This document shows, one piece after another, positions 29,107 through 37,314 of a stretch of DNA of 64,000 nt. Below the pieces are notes generated by a model. It made no database searches, was not told the DNA's origin, and saw nothing but the letters and a program-made list of their open reading frames with translations. How positions within the stretch are numbered: the first letter of the stretch is position 1; each line of letters begins with the position of its first letter. Origin of the DNA: Manganitrophus sp963718695 (GTDB lineage Bacteria > Nitrospirota > Nitrospiria > SBBL01 > Manganitrophaceae); assembly GCA_963718695.1 (NCBI GenBank), contig OY970371.1, positions 2,790,001 through 2,854,000 of the forward strand, given 5' to 3'. The translations under genes and the position numbers were made by a program.

Positions 29107-30249
29107 CTACCCTGTTTTAAAAAGTCCTTTGATCTGCGACGCCACCATCGCCTTCGAGCAATTCGACGACCAGCCCAGCGTGCTGTTTTCCCAAAACTGC
29201 TCCCGCCCGAGGAGATGGAGATTTCCTCCGATCCGGTTGACGCTCTGGGCGGTGGTGCAGGCGGAACGATATCCGCAGGCGCGGGCCGCTTCGACGATGA
29301 ACGGGCTGACCCTTCCGTCGGGATAAGCGAGGTGGTCGACCTTTTGTTGAAGCCGTGCCTCGAGCACCTCTTTGGAAAGACGAAGCTCCTCCAGAACAAC
29401 CTTTGCGTCGACCTGTGTCAGAAGACAATGGCTGGCGGTGTGGGAGCCGAAGGTCATCCCCTCCTGCGCCATCTCTTTGACCGCGTCCCAGCCGACAATC
29501 GCCGCATCCGATGGGAAATCCGCTTCGACGACATCAAGCTTCTCCTGCAGCAGGCGCATAAACGCATCGAGCTCCATTTTGGAGCAGATCTCGAGGAGAC
29601 GCCGCGTCACCGCCAGCGGAGAGCCCTGCGTAATCGGATTCGCCGAGTCCAACGGGACATCGCGCTGGAGCAACAGCCCCTCGATCGGAAGCGAGGCATT
29701 CATCGCCCTTTGAATCAGATAAAAGAGCCGGTCATGATCGAAGAAACGGGCGGTGCCGACATAATCGGTGCAGACATAGAAGATCGCCGGGACCCCCTTT
29801 TTTTTCAAAATCGGATAGGCATTATCATAGATCCCGCGGTATCCGTCGTCGAAAGTGATCACGACGCTGTCGCGTTTGAGATGGCGCTTCCCCTCCAGGA
29901 AGTCGACCGCCTGATCGATCGAGAGAAAATCGAATTGCGTCGCGATCTGATCGATCTCTTTCTCAAAGAGCGATTTGGAAATCAGCTGCTGCGGCATCAT
30001 CCCCGCGGCAATCGCCCGTTCGGCCTGTTCGACCACGGCATGATAACCGACCATAAAGAGGCGGTGTTGGGCCGGACAGCGATCTCGGAATTGAATGTAG
30101 AGATCGAGCAGGCCGCTATAATAGGCGGTCCCCGCCACGGCCGACTTCAACAATCTCCGATAGCGGGGAGGCTGAAACCAGGAAGAAGCCGTCGTTTGGG
30201 TCCCCGATGCGGGGCGCCCATTGTTTTGTTTAAAATCGATCCGCTTCAT
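29107..30249 (-). CDS. Polysaccharide deacetylase (CE4), copy 2
   Basis: 380 residues from MKRIDFKQNN; the frame reaches 30435, but ATG 30249 makes an ATGA overlap with the upstream gene. NodB motifs: FMVGYHAV, ITFDDGYRGIYDNAYPIL (catalytic Asp pair), FGSHTASHCLL (metal His pair) and LAYPDGRVS. It is only distantly related to the copy at 15639. An insert between the first and second motifs (DRLFYLIQRAMNA...) is longer than in copy 1. It probably de-N-acetylates the polymer or its lipid-linked precursor. Confidence 0.9.
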   Translation of the reverse strand: MKRIDFKQNNGRPASGTQTTASSWFQPPRYRRLLKSAVAGTAYYSGLLDLYIQFRDRCPAQHRLFMVGYHAVVEQAERAIAAGMMPQQLISKSLFEKEIDQIATQFDFLSIDQAVDFLEGKRHLKRDSVVITFDDGYRGIYDNAYPILKKKGVPAIFYVCTDYVGTARFFDHDRLFYLIQRAMNASLPIEGLLLQRDVPLDSANPITQGSPLAVTRRLLEICSKMELDAFMRLLQEKLDVVEADFPSDAAIVGWDAVKEMAQEGMTFGSHTASHCLLTQVDAKVVLEELRLSKEVLEARLQQKVDHLAYPDGRVSPFIVEAARACGYRSACTTAQSVNRIGGNLHLLGREQFWENSTLGWSSNCSKAMVASQIKGLFKTG

Positions 30250-31511
30250 TCTTTCAATCCTTCTTTCTTTCCACCCCGGCCGACATCCGGCGCCGCGCCA
30301 TTGCCGCGTTTTAATTTTTCCACCCAGCGCTCCGGAAGAAGCTGCCGGACGAGCTGCCGGGCCGATTTCGAGGCGGCGGCGAGAAATCGGTAGAAGTCGT
30401 TCTTCATCCCCGGCGGAGAGAGGGTCAAATGCCATGTGTGCCGCTGATCGGAGGTCCAGTGGGTTTTATACTCTTCCGGGCCCCTTAAGAAGTCGAATTC
30501 GCTCCATCCTTGCGTAATGGCGGTCTCGAAGCTCTTCGCCATCAACACCATTCCGACGCTCTTTCCCTTCCAAGCGGGATCAAAGCCGGCCTGATAATAG
30601 AAAAACCGCTGTCCCAGGAGAAAACCATAAAGTGCCGCCACCGTTTCGCCGTCGGCCTTGAGGAAGAACAATCGGGCCACCCCTTTTTGAAAAAACGCCT
30701 CGGCGGTCTCCCGGTGGAAAGGAAGCTTGATCTCGCTGACAAAAGCATCCGATCCCCCGCGATCCCCCCATCGCTTCTGGTGCAGCGAGAGCAGCCGCTC
30801 CATCCCGGGCCGGCCCTCGTGAAGCGCATCGATCATGGCGAACTCCACCCGGTGCTCTTTTTCGAGATTCCGGATCTTCCGCCGCACCGTATAACGCATG
30901 CTGGCGCTGAGCCGGCTGAGAAAGGCCTCCCAGGTCGGCGCCAGCTGAAGGAAGGGACAGACCTCCCCCTCACGGCGTTGCACGCGCCACCCCTGCTCGG
31001 ACAGGCGGAGGAGCCGGGCGGCATGCGGGGAATCTTGCGCAAAATGCTTGAGGGCGATAAAATCCCAGTCGAGATGCTCCTGCAGCCAGGCTTGCGCGAT
31101 CGCATCGGCCACCGCGTCCTCACACCCTCTCTGCGAGAGCAGATCGAGGTGGTCCGATCCGACCGCCTCGTCGCCGAGAAAAGAAAGGGCTCGGAACGAG
31201 AACCCGCCCAATCGGATTTCCTTTTGATAGAGGGGGGCGAGGCCGATCAACACTCCCTGACGCCGGACCAGGAGAAGATGGAGCTTCCCGGCGCCCAGAT
31301 GACGCCACCAGGCGGCCATCCACTCCCAGCTTAAAAAAGGATTCTGCACCGAGGCCTGCGCGGAGAGCCGCTCCCAATCCTGCTTTAATTCAAAGAGCCC
31401 TTCTTCGCTGCAGACCCGCTCGACCGCGATCGACTGGCCGGAAAAGACCGTTTCGACCCAGCCCTTGTTGCATGTGGGGGTCATCGGCGGGGGGATTTCT
31501 TTCGAGATCAT
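30246..31511 (-). CDS. FemAB/GNAT-type acyltransferase, EPS-associated (copy 1)
   Basis: 421 residues. Fold clues are FLSWEWMAAWWRHLGAGKLHLLLV near residue 60, SMRYTVRRKIRNLEKEH near 215 and LLGQRFFYYQAGFDPAWKGKSVG near 310, the last being the conserved acetyl-CoA-type binding segment of Acetyltransf_6 proteins. Members of this group are regular parts of exosortase-type EPS loci and are thought to add an acyl or aminoacyl group to a sugar amine. ATGA overlap with the deacetylase downstream and a 4-base overlap with the aminotransferase upstream. Paralogous to the gene at 32671. Confidence 0.85.
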   Translation of the reverse strand: MISKEIPPPMTPTCNKGWVETVFSGQSIAVERVCSEEGLFELKQDWERLSAQASVQNPFLSWEWMAAWWRHLGAGKLHLLLVRRQGVLIGLAPLYQKEIRLGGFSFRALSFLGDEAVGSDHLDLLSQRGCEDAVADAIAQAWLQEHLDWDFIALKHFAQDSPHAARLLRLSEQGWRVQRREGEVCPFLQLAPTWEAFLSRLSASMRYTVRRKIRNLEKEHRVEFAMIDALHEGRPGMERLLSLHQKRWGDRGGSDAFVSEIKLPFHRETAEAFFQKGVARLFFLKADGETVAALYGFLLGQRFFYYQAGFDPAWKGKSVGMVLMAKSFETAITQGWSEFDFLRGPEEYKTHWTSDQRHTWHLTLSPPGMKNDFYRFLAAASKSARQLVRQLLPERWVEKLKRGNGAAPDVGRGGKKEGLKE

Positions 31512-32674
31512 CGAAGCGTCTCCTTGAGGATCTCGATCATATAATCAAGGTGGCCCTGGTGAAGGCCCTGGTGGATCGGCAATTCCAGCAGCCGCGCGCG
31601 GATGTATTCGACCTCGCCGTAGGTTCCTTTCGGAACGGAGGGGTGTGCAATCCCCCAGAAATCGACCGTCTCAATCCCCCGCGCCATCAGCGTTCGGCAG
31701 ACCTGATCTTTCTCCTCGACCAGGAGGGGAAAGAAAAGAGGACAGACCCCGGGCGGAAGCGAGTCGAAAACAAATCGCTCTTTACAATCGAGCCGATTGA
31801 GAACGTAATTAAAATTCTCCCTGCGCCGGGAAACCACCTCGGCGGAATCGATCGTCTGAAGGATCGCCTTTGAGAGCGCCGACATCCCCCAATCGACCTT
31901 GGCCAGATCGAACTCCATATTCGCGACACTGGTCCGGTGGACCTTTCCGATCTTCAGGAGGGTCGAGACGAATTCCTTGGAAAAAGAGTGAAGCAGGGCA
32001 CCGGTGGCCGGATGCGACATCTTCAGCCGGTTCATGATCCCGCCGGTCAGGTGGCTCAATGTGGAGACGAGCGGCGGACCGACCCGGTGGGAAGGGAGCG
32101 GCCGATCGGCCCGATTGACCACCAGCCCTCCCCCGTTGGGGAGAGGGAGGGTCTTATGGAAAGAGAAGATGCCGACATCGCCGAAACCGCCCATCGGCTT
32201 TCCATTTACTTCGCTGAAGAGCGAGAGGGCGCAGTCTTCCACCAGGGAAAGCCCCCGCGTTTGGCAAATCCGGACGATCTCCTCGATCGGATGGGGAAAT
32301 CCCAGGTAATAAATGAGATAGATCATCCCCGTCTCCGGGGTGATTTTCTTCTCCAGATCTTCCAGGTCGATCTGGAGCTTGAGGTCGACCCGATAGAAAT
32401 CGACCTGATAACCGGCCTGCAAGATCGCCTCGATCTCCACCCCATGGTGATAGGCTGGGACCAAAATACGCCGGTTCGCCGGAAGGCCGATCTGCTTCAT
32501 TCCGTGCCAGACGGCGTTCCGTCCGAAGTAGTAGTCGTAATAGCGGGGATGGCTGAACGGAAACGGAATCGCCCCTTGCCGCCGCCTCAAGGAAGTCGGC
32601 GACGGCGCCGGGAGAACCGGGATGAAATAACCCTTGGAGCGGGATTTTCCTTTGATCACGACGGCCGGCTTCAT
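31508..32674 (-). CDS. DegT/DnrJ/EryC1/StrS-type aminotransferase
   Basis: 388 residues from MKPAVVIKGK; ATG 32674 makes a 4-base overlap with the preceding stop. PLP features: the aspartate of SLVEDCALSL at D147 and the Schiff-base lysine in FSFHKTLPLPNGGG at K174, followed by the glycine run typical of the sugar aminotransferase group. These enzymes transfer an amino group from glutamate to a keto sugar nucleotide. The C-terminal part is less typical (RRRENFNYVLNRLDC), so the substrate may be unusual. It sits between the two FemAB/GNAT genes, which could acylate the amine it makes. Confidence 0.87.
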   Translation of the reverse strand: MKPAVVIKGKSRSKGYFIPVLPAPSPTSLRRRQGAIPFPFSHPRYYDYYFGRNAVWHGMKQIGLPANRRILVPAYHHGVEIEAILQAGYQVDFYRVDLKLQIDLEDLEKKITPETGMIYLIYYLGFPHPIEEIVRICQTRGLSLVEDCALSLFSEVNGKPMGGFGDVGIFSFHKTLPLPNGGGLVVNRADRPLPSHRVGPPLVSTLSHLTGGIMNRLKMSHPATGALLHSFSKEFVSTLLKIGKVHRTSVANMEFDLAKVDWGMSALSKAILQTIDSAEVVSRRRENFNYVLNRLDCKERFVFDSLPPGVCPLFFPLLVEEKDQVCRTLMARGIETVDFWGIAHPSVPKGTYGEVEYIRARLLELPIHQGLHQGHLDYMIEILKETLR

Positions 32675-33915
32675 GCTGCTTCTTTCCTCGCCTCTTCGAG
32701 CGAATCGTGTTGAGAAGACGATGGAGCGGTCGATTTCGGAGCAAGGGCGTGCGGCCCTTTTGCAAAGAGCCTCCTCTGCAGCCGATCGACCCAATCGATC
32801 TTCTTTAAGTAAGGAAACAATTTAAACTTGATCAGATAAATCGTTTGAGGGATGATCCCCCGTTGGAAAAGATAGACCCAGACATGCGGGCGGACCCCCT
32901 TGGCCCAGTCTTCCTTCCACGCCATCATCGGCCCCAAAAAATCGAGCTCGATGAGCTTTTCATCGAAGGCCGCGGCGAGGATCTCCTGGTGAAGCAGGAT
33001 CCCCGGAGAATACCGGGCATACGCGGGATCGTATCCCAGTTTTAAGTAATAGAGCTTCTGCCCATAAACCAGGGTGTAGTAGAACGCGATCGGCTGATCG
33101 TTGAGCTTCATGAAATAAAGGCGCAGCCAACCCCGTTCCGCCGCCGTGCGGGCCCATTCCAGGTAGAAATCGGCCCACGCTTCGTTTTCCCGGATGGCGG
33201 TCCCGGCCGATCCCTTCCAAGCCATCGCCTCAATCCGGAACCCCTCGCGCAGATGATCGGCCAGGCCGGCCAACCCGCCGGCGTTCTCCTCTCCGGTCAC
33301 GCAGACCACTTCGACCCGTCCTTGCTCCTCCAGCTGCCGACGCCGGCGGCGAAGGTTGCGCCGAAGATGTCCGGAGATCGACTCGAAATAGGCCGGCCAT
33401 TTTCCTTCGATCGGGATGAACGGCGTCTCCAGCTCGGGGCGGAGGCCGACCTTTTGCCCCGACCGCGCCACCGTATCGAGAAGAAGGGACAGGACCGGTG
33501 AATCAACGGGAAAATCTTGCAACTCCAGAAGATGAACCCGAGGCGTTCGCCGCGACAAGAAGGCGGTCAGCGCCTCCACGATCCGGGCGCGCGCTTCGTC
33601 CGAGGCCTCGCCCACGATAAAATCGAAACGGGAGGAGTGGTCGTTGCTCATGGAGACCCAGATACGGCAGGGAATTCCGACCCGGAATCCGCGCTCTTCC
33701 ATAAAGGGGGCGATGGCCGCCAGGCGGCCGTCGCCGGATCGAACCGTGAGGATCGCGAGTCGCTTCCCGCCGCCGAACGCCTTCCACCAAACCCGAAACC
33801 ACTCGTGCCGCAGAAAGGGGGCATTCACCGGCGCCGCAGTCAAAAGTGCGTTCCACTCCTTCTCCAAGGAGAGGAACGCATTAAAATCGGAGATCTCTTC
33901 CACGCGATAATTCAA
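32671..33915 (-). CDS. FemAB/GNAT-type acyltransferase, EPS-associated (copy 2)
   Basis: 414 residues with a TTG start at 33915, preceded by AAAGGA. It shares with copy 1 the APFLRHEWFRVWWKAFGGGKRLAIL opening, an arginine-rich SGHLRRNLRRRRRQLEEQG and the late LVYGQKLYYLKLGYDPAYARYSPG. Poly-basic residues near 190 probably bind the nucleotide of acetyl-CoA or a polyphosphate. It first overlaps the aminotransferase by 4 bases. It begins the long overlapping operon running down to asnB. Confidence 0.83.
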   Translation of the reverse strand: MNYRVEEISDFNAFLSLEKEWNALLTAAPVNAPFLRHEWFRVWWKAFGGGKRLAILTVRSGDGRLAAIAPFMEERGFRVGIPCRIWVSMSNDHSSRFDFIVGEASDEARARIVEALTAFLSRRTPRVHLLELQDFPVDSPVLSLLLDTVARSGQKVGLRPELETPFIPIEGKWPAYFESISGHLRRNLRRRRRQLEEQGRVEVVCVTGEENAGGLAGLADHLREGFRIEAMAWKGSAGTAIRENEAWADFYLEWARTAAERGWLRLYFMKLNDQPIAFYYTLVYGQKLYYLKLGYDPAYARYSPGILLHQEILAAAFDEKLIELDFLGPMMAWKEDWAKGVRPHVWVYLFQRGIIPQTIYLIKFKLFPYLKKIDWVDRLQRRLFAKGPHALAPKSTAPSSSQHDSLEEARKEAA

Positions 33916-33967
33916 CGGATTCCTTTCTTTACAACACGTGAGGCGCTAAAGGTGAGGCGTGAGGGGT

Positions 33968-33985
33968 AAAAGATTTAAATCTTTT
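33968..33985. repeat. 18-base perfect AT-rich palindrome
   Basis: The sequence AAAAGATTTAAATCTTTT is its own reverse complement. It sits in the 82-base gap between the GT2 tail ORF and the second FemAB gene, next to a GTGAGGCG/GTGAGGGG direct-repeat patch (33942-33966). It could be an operator or a short hairpin; it has no GC stem to be a strong terminator. Confidence 0.5.
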
Positions 33986-33997
33986 GAACCGACCCCT

Positions 33998-34324
33998 TCA
34001 GGCTGCTTTCCTCATCGAGTTCGGACGCGCCGTGGACAATGAGCCGGTCGGCTGCGGCATCGTCTCCCATGCCTCCGCATCCGCCGTGCGCACCCAGATG
34101 TTTTTGCGATTTCGAAGGAAAGCGTAAAGACCAATCAGCGCCGCCCCATTCATTGCAACAAAGGTGTATGGGAATTGAACCACCCCCCGGAATAGGCGAA
34201 GGGCGCGGCTCGGTTTTTCCGACGAGACCTCGGAGGCTTCATGAACCGCTCGAATCGGAATCACGGTCTCCTCCCCTTTAATGTGCAATGCGCCGTTACG
34301 TTGTTTTCGGATCAACCTTCCCAT
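33998..34324 (-). CDS. Small membrane ORF, probable detached C-terminus of the GT2
   Basis: 108 residues with one membrane segment (FPYTFVAMNGAALIGLYAFL) followed by NRKNIWVRT. That arrangement is what normally ends a membrane GT2 (hydrophobic helix, then FLRxRxxxWxKT), and the upstream GT2 frame stops without it. The two frames together measure 3n+1 bases, so one extra base near 34303-34325 would explain the split. Against this, ATG 34324 has its own AGGAGG eight bases upstream, so it may also be translated separately. It overlaps the GT2 by 29 bases. Confidence 0.6.
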   Translation of the reverse strand: MGRLIRKQRNGALHIKGEETVIPIRAVHEASEVSSEKPSRALRLFRGVVQFPYTFVAMNGAALIGLYAFLRNRKNIWVRTADAEAWETMPQPTGSLSTARPNSMRKAA

Positions 34325-35348
34325 TCGACACTCCTCCTAATAACGCCAGACCGTACCATGCAATTTGAATCCAGAGAAAAACCAAGTAGACTCCCTGCAT
34401 CAAAAAGAGATTTGAAAACAACAGGAGCATCAACATAAAGGGGACCACCAGCCGCGCCACCTTGTGCGAGAAATATTGGAAGAAGACACGGTTCCTCCGC
34501 CAAGACCAGAGCCGGTCGATCCCCCAGAGAAGCTGGTAATTCCCGGCGAGGGTTCTCACCTTTCGGGCAAATTCGTTTTCCATCCGCTTGGCGACGAAGT
34601 CATAGGCCAAGGCTTTCGGCTCGAAAACGGCCCGGTATCCTTTAAAGACCACCTGCATCGGGATGAGGACATCGTCCAGGATCGTCTCCGACGGAATCGG
34701 ATCGTAGAGCGCTTTCCGAATGGCGTAAATCGCCCCGGTCGCCCCCAGCATCGAATCGATATCGCTCTCCATTTTTCGAAGCCATTTCTCGTAGCGCCAG
34801 TACAAGCCCATTCCCGCCGCCCCTTGCCCTCCCGGCCGATCCATCAGGATCAGCTCGCCGCTGACCGCGCCGACGCGATCGTCGGCGAAGTTGGAGACCA
34901 ATGTCTCCACCGCCTTGGGATCGAGCATTTGCCGCGCATCGGTGAAGACGAGGATCTCTCCGCGGGCATGGGCCACCGCCCGGTTGAGCGCCGCCGCTTT
35001 TCCGACATGGACCGGCGCCGTCAAAAGGAACAGGGAAGGCCCGCTCGGGTGCCGCTCGCTCCAGCGGCTCACCGTTGCTTCGGTTTGATCGGTCGAGCCG
35101 TCGGAGGAGACGATGATCTCCAGAAGGGAGGCGGGATAGTCGAGCTCAAGCAGATTTTTCAATTTTCTCTCGATGACCCCCTCCTCGTTATAGACGGCGA
35201 CGATCACCGAAACCGAGGGGAGGATCTCTCTTTTTTGCACCTTCATTCTTCTCAGAGAACGCCAAGCGGATAAAATCAATGGATATCCGATATAGGTATA
35301 AACGATCACGAAAAACGAGAGCCAGAAAACGAATTTAACCAGACTCAC
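34296..35348 (-). CDS. Membrane glycosyltransferase family 2
   Basis: 350 residues with a GTG start preceded by GGAAGGTGAA. An N-terminal membrane helix (FVFWLSFFVIVYTYIGYPLI) precedes the GT-A domain. The nucleotide-sugar motifs are VSVIVAVYNEE, VSSDGSTD, the metal site VFTDARQML, and the acceptor-region ILDDVLIP (ED/DD motif). QLLWGIDRLWSW corresponds to the (Q/R)xxRW-like region, followed by two C-terminal helices. It ends earlier than expected; the missing tail seems to be the ORF at 33998. Close in type to EPS chain-elongating transferases. It follows the glmS terminator, so it needs its own promoter, which I cannot pinpoint in the 51-base gap. Confidence 0.88.
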   Translation of the reverse strand: MSLVKFVFWLSFFVIVYTYIGYPLILSAWRSLRRMKVQKREILPSVSVIVAVYNEEGVIERKLKNLLELDYPASLLEIIVSSDGSTDQTEATVSRWSERHPSGPSLFLLTAPVHVGKAAALNRAVAHARGEILVFTDARQMLDPKAVETLVSNFADDRVGAVSGELILMDRPGGQGAAGMGLYWRYEKWLRKMESDIDSMLGATGAIYAIRKALYDPIPSETILDDVLIPMQVVFKGYRAVFEPKALAYDFVAKRMENEFARKVRTLAGNYQLLWGIDRLWSWRRNRVFFQYFSHKVARLVVPFMLMLLLFSNLFLMQGVYLVFLWIQIAWYGLALLGGVSNGKVDPKTT

Positions 35349-35363
35349 TTCACCTTCCTTTAT

Positions 35364-35400
35364 TGTAAAAAAAGAGGGGATTTTACGCTGTGAGGCCCCT
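35364..35400 (-). terminator. Rho-independent terminator of glmS
   Basis: On the minus strand AGGGG (35400-35396), a 16-base loop region and CCCCT (35379-35375) are followed by a run of seven T residues. The stem is short (5 bp) but the T-run is good. It overlaps the glmS stop codon. Confidence 0.6.
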
Positions 35401-37220
35401 TACTCCACCGTCACGCTCTTGGCTAAATTTCTCGGCTGATCAACGTCGCATCCTTTCTGCAGCGCGACGTGATAGGCCAAAAGTTGCAAAGGAATCGTCA
35501 TCAACACCGGGTTCAAAAACGTGTCGTTCTTGGGAAGATAAATCACATGGTGCGCCTTGGCGGCGACCCGCTCGTCCCCGATCTGGGCCAGGGCGATAAT
35601 TCTTCCTCCCCGCGCCCGGACCTCTTCGATGTTTCCGAGAACCTTTTCGTAAACGCCGTCTTGCGGGACCAGGAAAACCACCGGCATCTCCGGATCGATG
35701 AGCGCGATCGGCCCGTGCTTCATCTCACCGGCGGGATATCCTTCCGCATGGATATAAGAAATCTCCTTCAGCTTCAGCGCCCCCTCCAGGGCGATCGCAT
35801 GGTGAATTCCTCGCCCCATGAAGAGGAAGTCGCGCTTCCGGCAATACTCGGCCGCCAGCGCGCGGATCTCCTCGTCCTTCTGAAGGATCTCCTGAATCTG
35901 CTTCGAGAGAACGGAAAGCCGGCTCTTTCGCTCTTCGGCGGACGGAGGAAGGGTCCCGCGTATTTCGGCGATCCGGCTTGCCAGGAGATAGAGCGCAACC
36001 AACTGGCAGGTGAACGCCTTGGTGGAGGCGACCCCGATCTCCTGACCGGCATGCGTGTAGAAGACGGTCTCCGCCAGTCGGGTGATGCTGCTTCCGGCCA
36101 CGTTGCAGATCGCCCACACCGCGCTCCCTTTGTCCGCCGCCAGTTGTAGCGCCGCAAGCGTGTCCGCGGTCTCTCCCGACTGGCTGATCCCGATCGTAAG
36201 CGTCCGACCGTCGAAAATCGGCTCCCGGTATCGGAACTCGGAGGCGATGTCGACCTCGACCCGAAGTCCGGTCATCTTCTCGATCATCCGCTTCCCGACC
36301 AGCGCCGCGTGCCAAGAGGTGCCGCACGCGACCAGATAAACCTGCGTGACCGCGTCGGTCCCGCCCAAACGCCGCTCCGGCGGCGCCCCTTGAAAAAAGA
36401 CCTCCCGCTGCGCCATCTCCATGATCACGTCGGGCTGCTCGTGAATCTCTTTCAGCATGTAGTGCGGAAACCGTCCCTTCTCGACCTGCTGCGCATCCCA
36501 AGGGACCTGCTGGAGCTCTTTCTGAACCGGACTTCCCGAAGCCGAATCAAGAACACGGACCCCTTCCGGGCGAATCACCGCCAGCTCTCCTTCTTCCAAC
36601 CAGAAGACCTCCCGCGTATGCGAGACCAGCGCCGGGATATCGGAGGCGACAAACTGCTCTCCCCGACCGACGCCGATCACCAGGGGACTGCCCCGGCGCA
36701 TCGCGACGATTTCACCCGGAACCGCCGCGCTCATCACCTCGACGGCGAAGCTCCCCTCCAGGTCAAAAGAGGCTTTGCGGACCGCTTCGGCGAGATCCCC
36801 CTGAAAATATTTCTCGACCAAATGGACGATGACCTCCGTGTCGGTTTCGGAGACGAAGCGATGACCTTCTTCCTGCAACTGTTTCTTCAATGAGGTATTG
36901 TTCTCGACAATGCCGTTGTGAACGACTGAAAAGCGCCCGGAGCAATCGAGATGCGGATGGGCGTTTCGCACGCTCGGCTCTCCATGGGTCGCCCAGCGGG
37001 TGTGGCCGATGCCGGATCCGGTCACGGCGTCCACCTGCTCCTCCGCCAGCCGCCGCTCCAAACGGACCAGCTTTCCGACCTCTTTCGTCACCGCCATCGC
37101 CCCGTCTTTGAAGTAGCAGATGCCGGCCGAATCATAGCCGCGATACTCCAGCCGCTTCAGTCCGTCCACCAAGATCTGCGCCGTATTCCGACTTCCGACA
37201 TAACCGACAATCCCGCACAT
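35400..37220 (-). CDS. glmS: Glutamine-fructose-6-phosphate aminotransferase (isomerising)
   Basis: 606 residues from MCGIVGYVGSRN; a GTG/ATG four codons upstream is less likely because Cys2 must become the N-terminal nucleophile. The glutaminase domain has GIGHTRWATHGEP, HNGIVENN and SETDTEV. Two SIS domains follow, with CGTSWHAALVGK, ISQSGETADTL, GVASTKAFT and the C-terminal PRNLAKSVTVE. It makes glucosamine-6-phosphate for UDP-GlcNAc. Placement inside the polysaccharide locus suggests dedicated amino-sugar supply. It may also be the only genomic copy, which cannot be judged here. Confidence 0.97.
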   Translation of the reverse strand: MCGIVGYVGSRNTAQILVDGLKRLEYRGYDSAGICYFKDGAMAVTKEVGKLVRLERRLAEEQVDAVTGSGIGHTRWATHGEPSVRNAHPHLDCSGRFSVVHNGIVENNTSLKKQLQEEGHRFVSETDTEVIVHLVEKYFQGDLAEAVRKASFDLEGSFAVEVMSAAVPGEIVAMRRGSPLVIGVGRGEQFVASDIPALVSHTREVFWLEEGELAVIRPEGVRVLDSASGSPVQKELQQVPWDAQQVEKGRFPHYMLKEIHEQPDVIMEMAQREVFFQGAPPERRLGGTDAVTQVYLVACGTSWHAALVGKRMIEKMTGLRVEVDIASEFRYREPIFDGRTLTIGISQSGETADTLAALQLAADKGSAVWAICNVAGSSITRLAETVFYTHAGQEIGVASTKAFTCQLVALYLLASRIAEIRGTLPPSAEERKSRLSVLSKQIQEILQKDEEIRALAAEYCRKRDFLFMGRGIHHAIALEGALKLKEISYIHAEGYPAGEMKHGPIALIDPEMPVVFLVPQDGVYEKVLGNIEEVRARGGRIIALAQIGDERVAAKAHHVIYLPKNDTFLNPVLMTIPLQLLAYHVALQKGCDVDQPRNLAKSVTVE

Positions 37221-37240
37221 ACACACCCCCAAACGAACAA

Positions 37241-37306
37241 GCGATCAGCGATCAGCTTTCAGCGAAAGATTAAAATCCCTAGGCTGACAGCTGATCGCTG
37301 ACAGCT
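37241..37306. repeat. Imperfect palindromic repeat (GATCAGC type)
   Basis: Seventeen-base arms at 37247-37263 and 37283-37299 pair with one mismatch (AGCGATCAGCTTTCAGC against GCTGACAGCTGATCGCT). A related element is at 55645-55719. It fills the 94-base gap between the sugar transferase and glmS. Confidence 0.7.
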
Positions 37307-37314
37307 TTCTTTAT

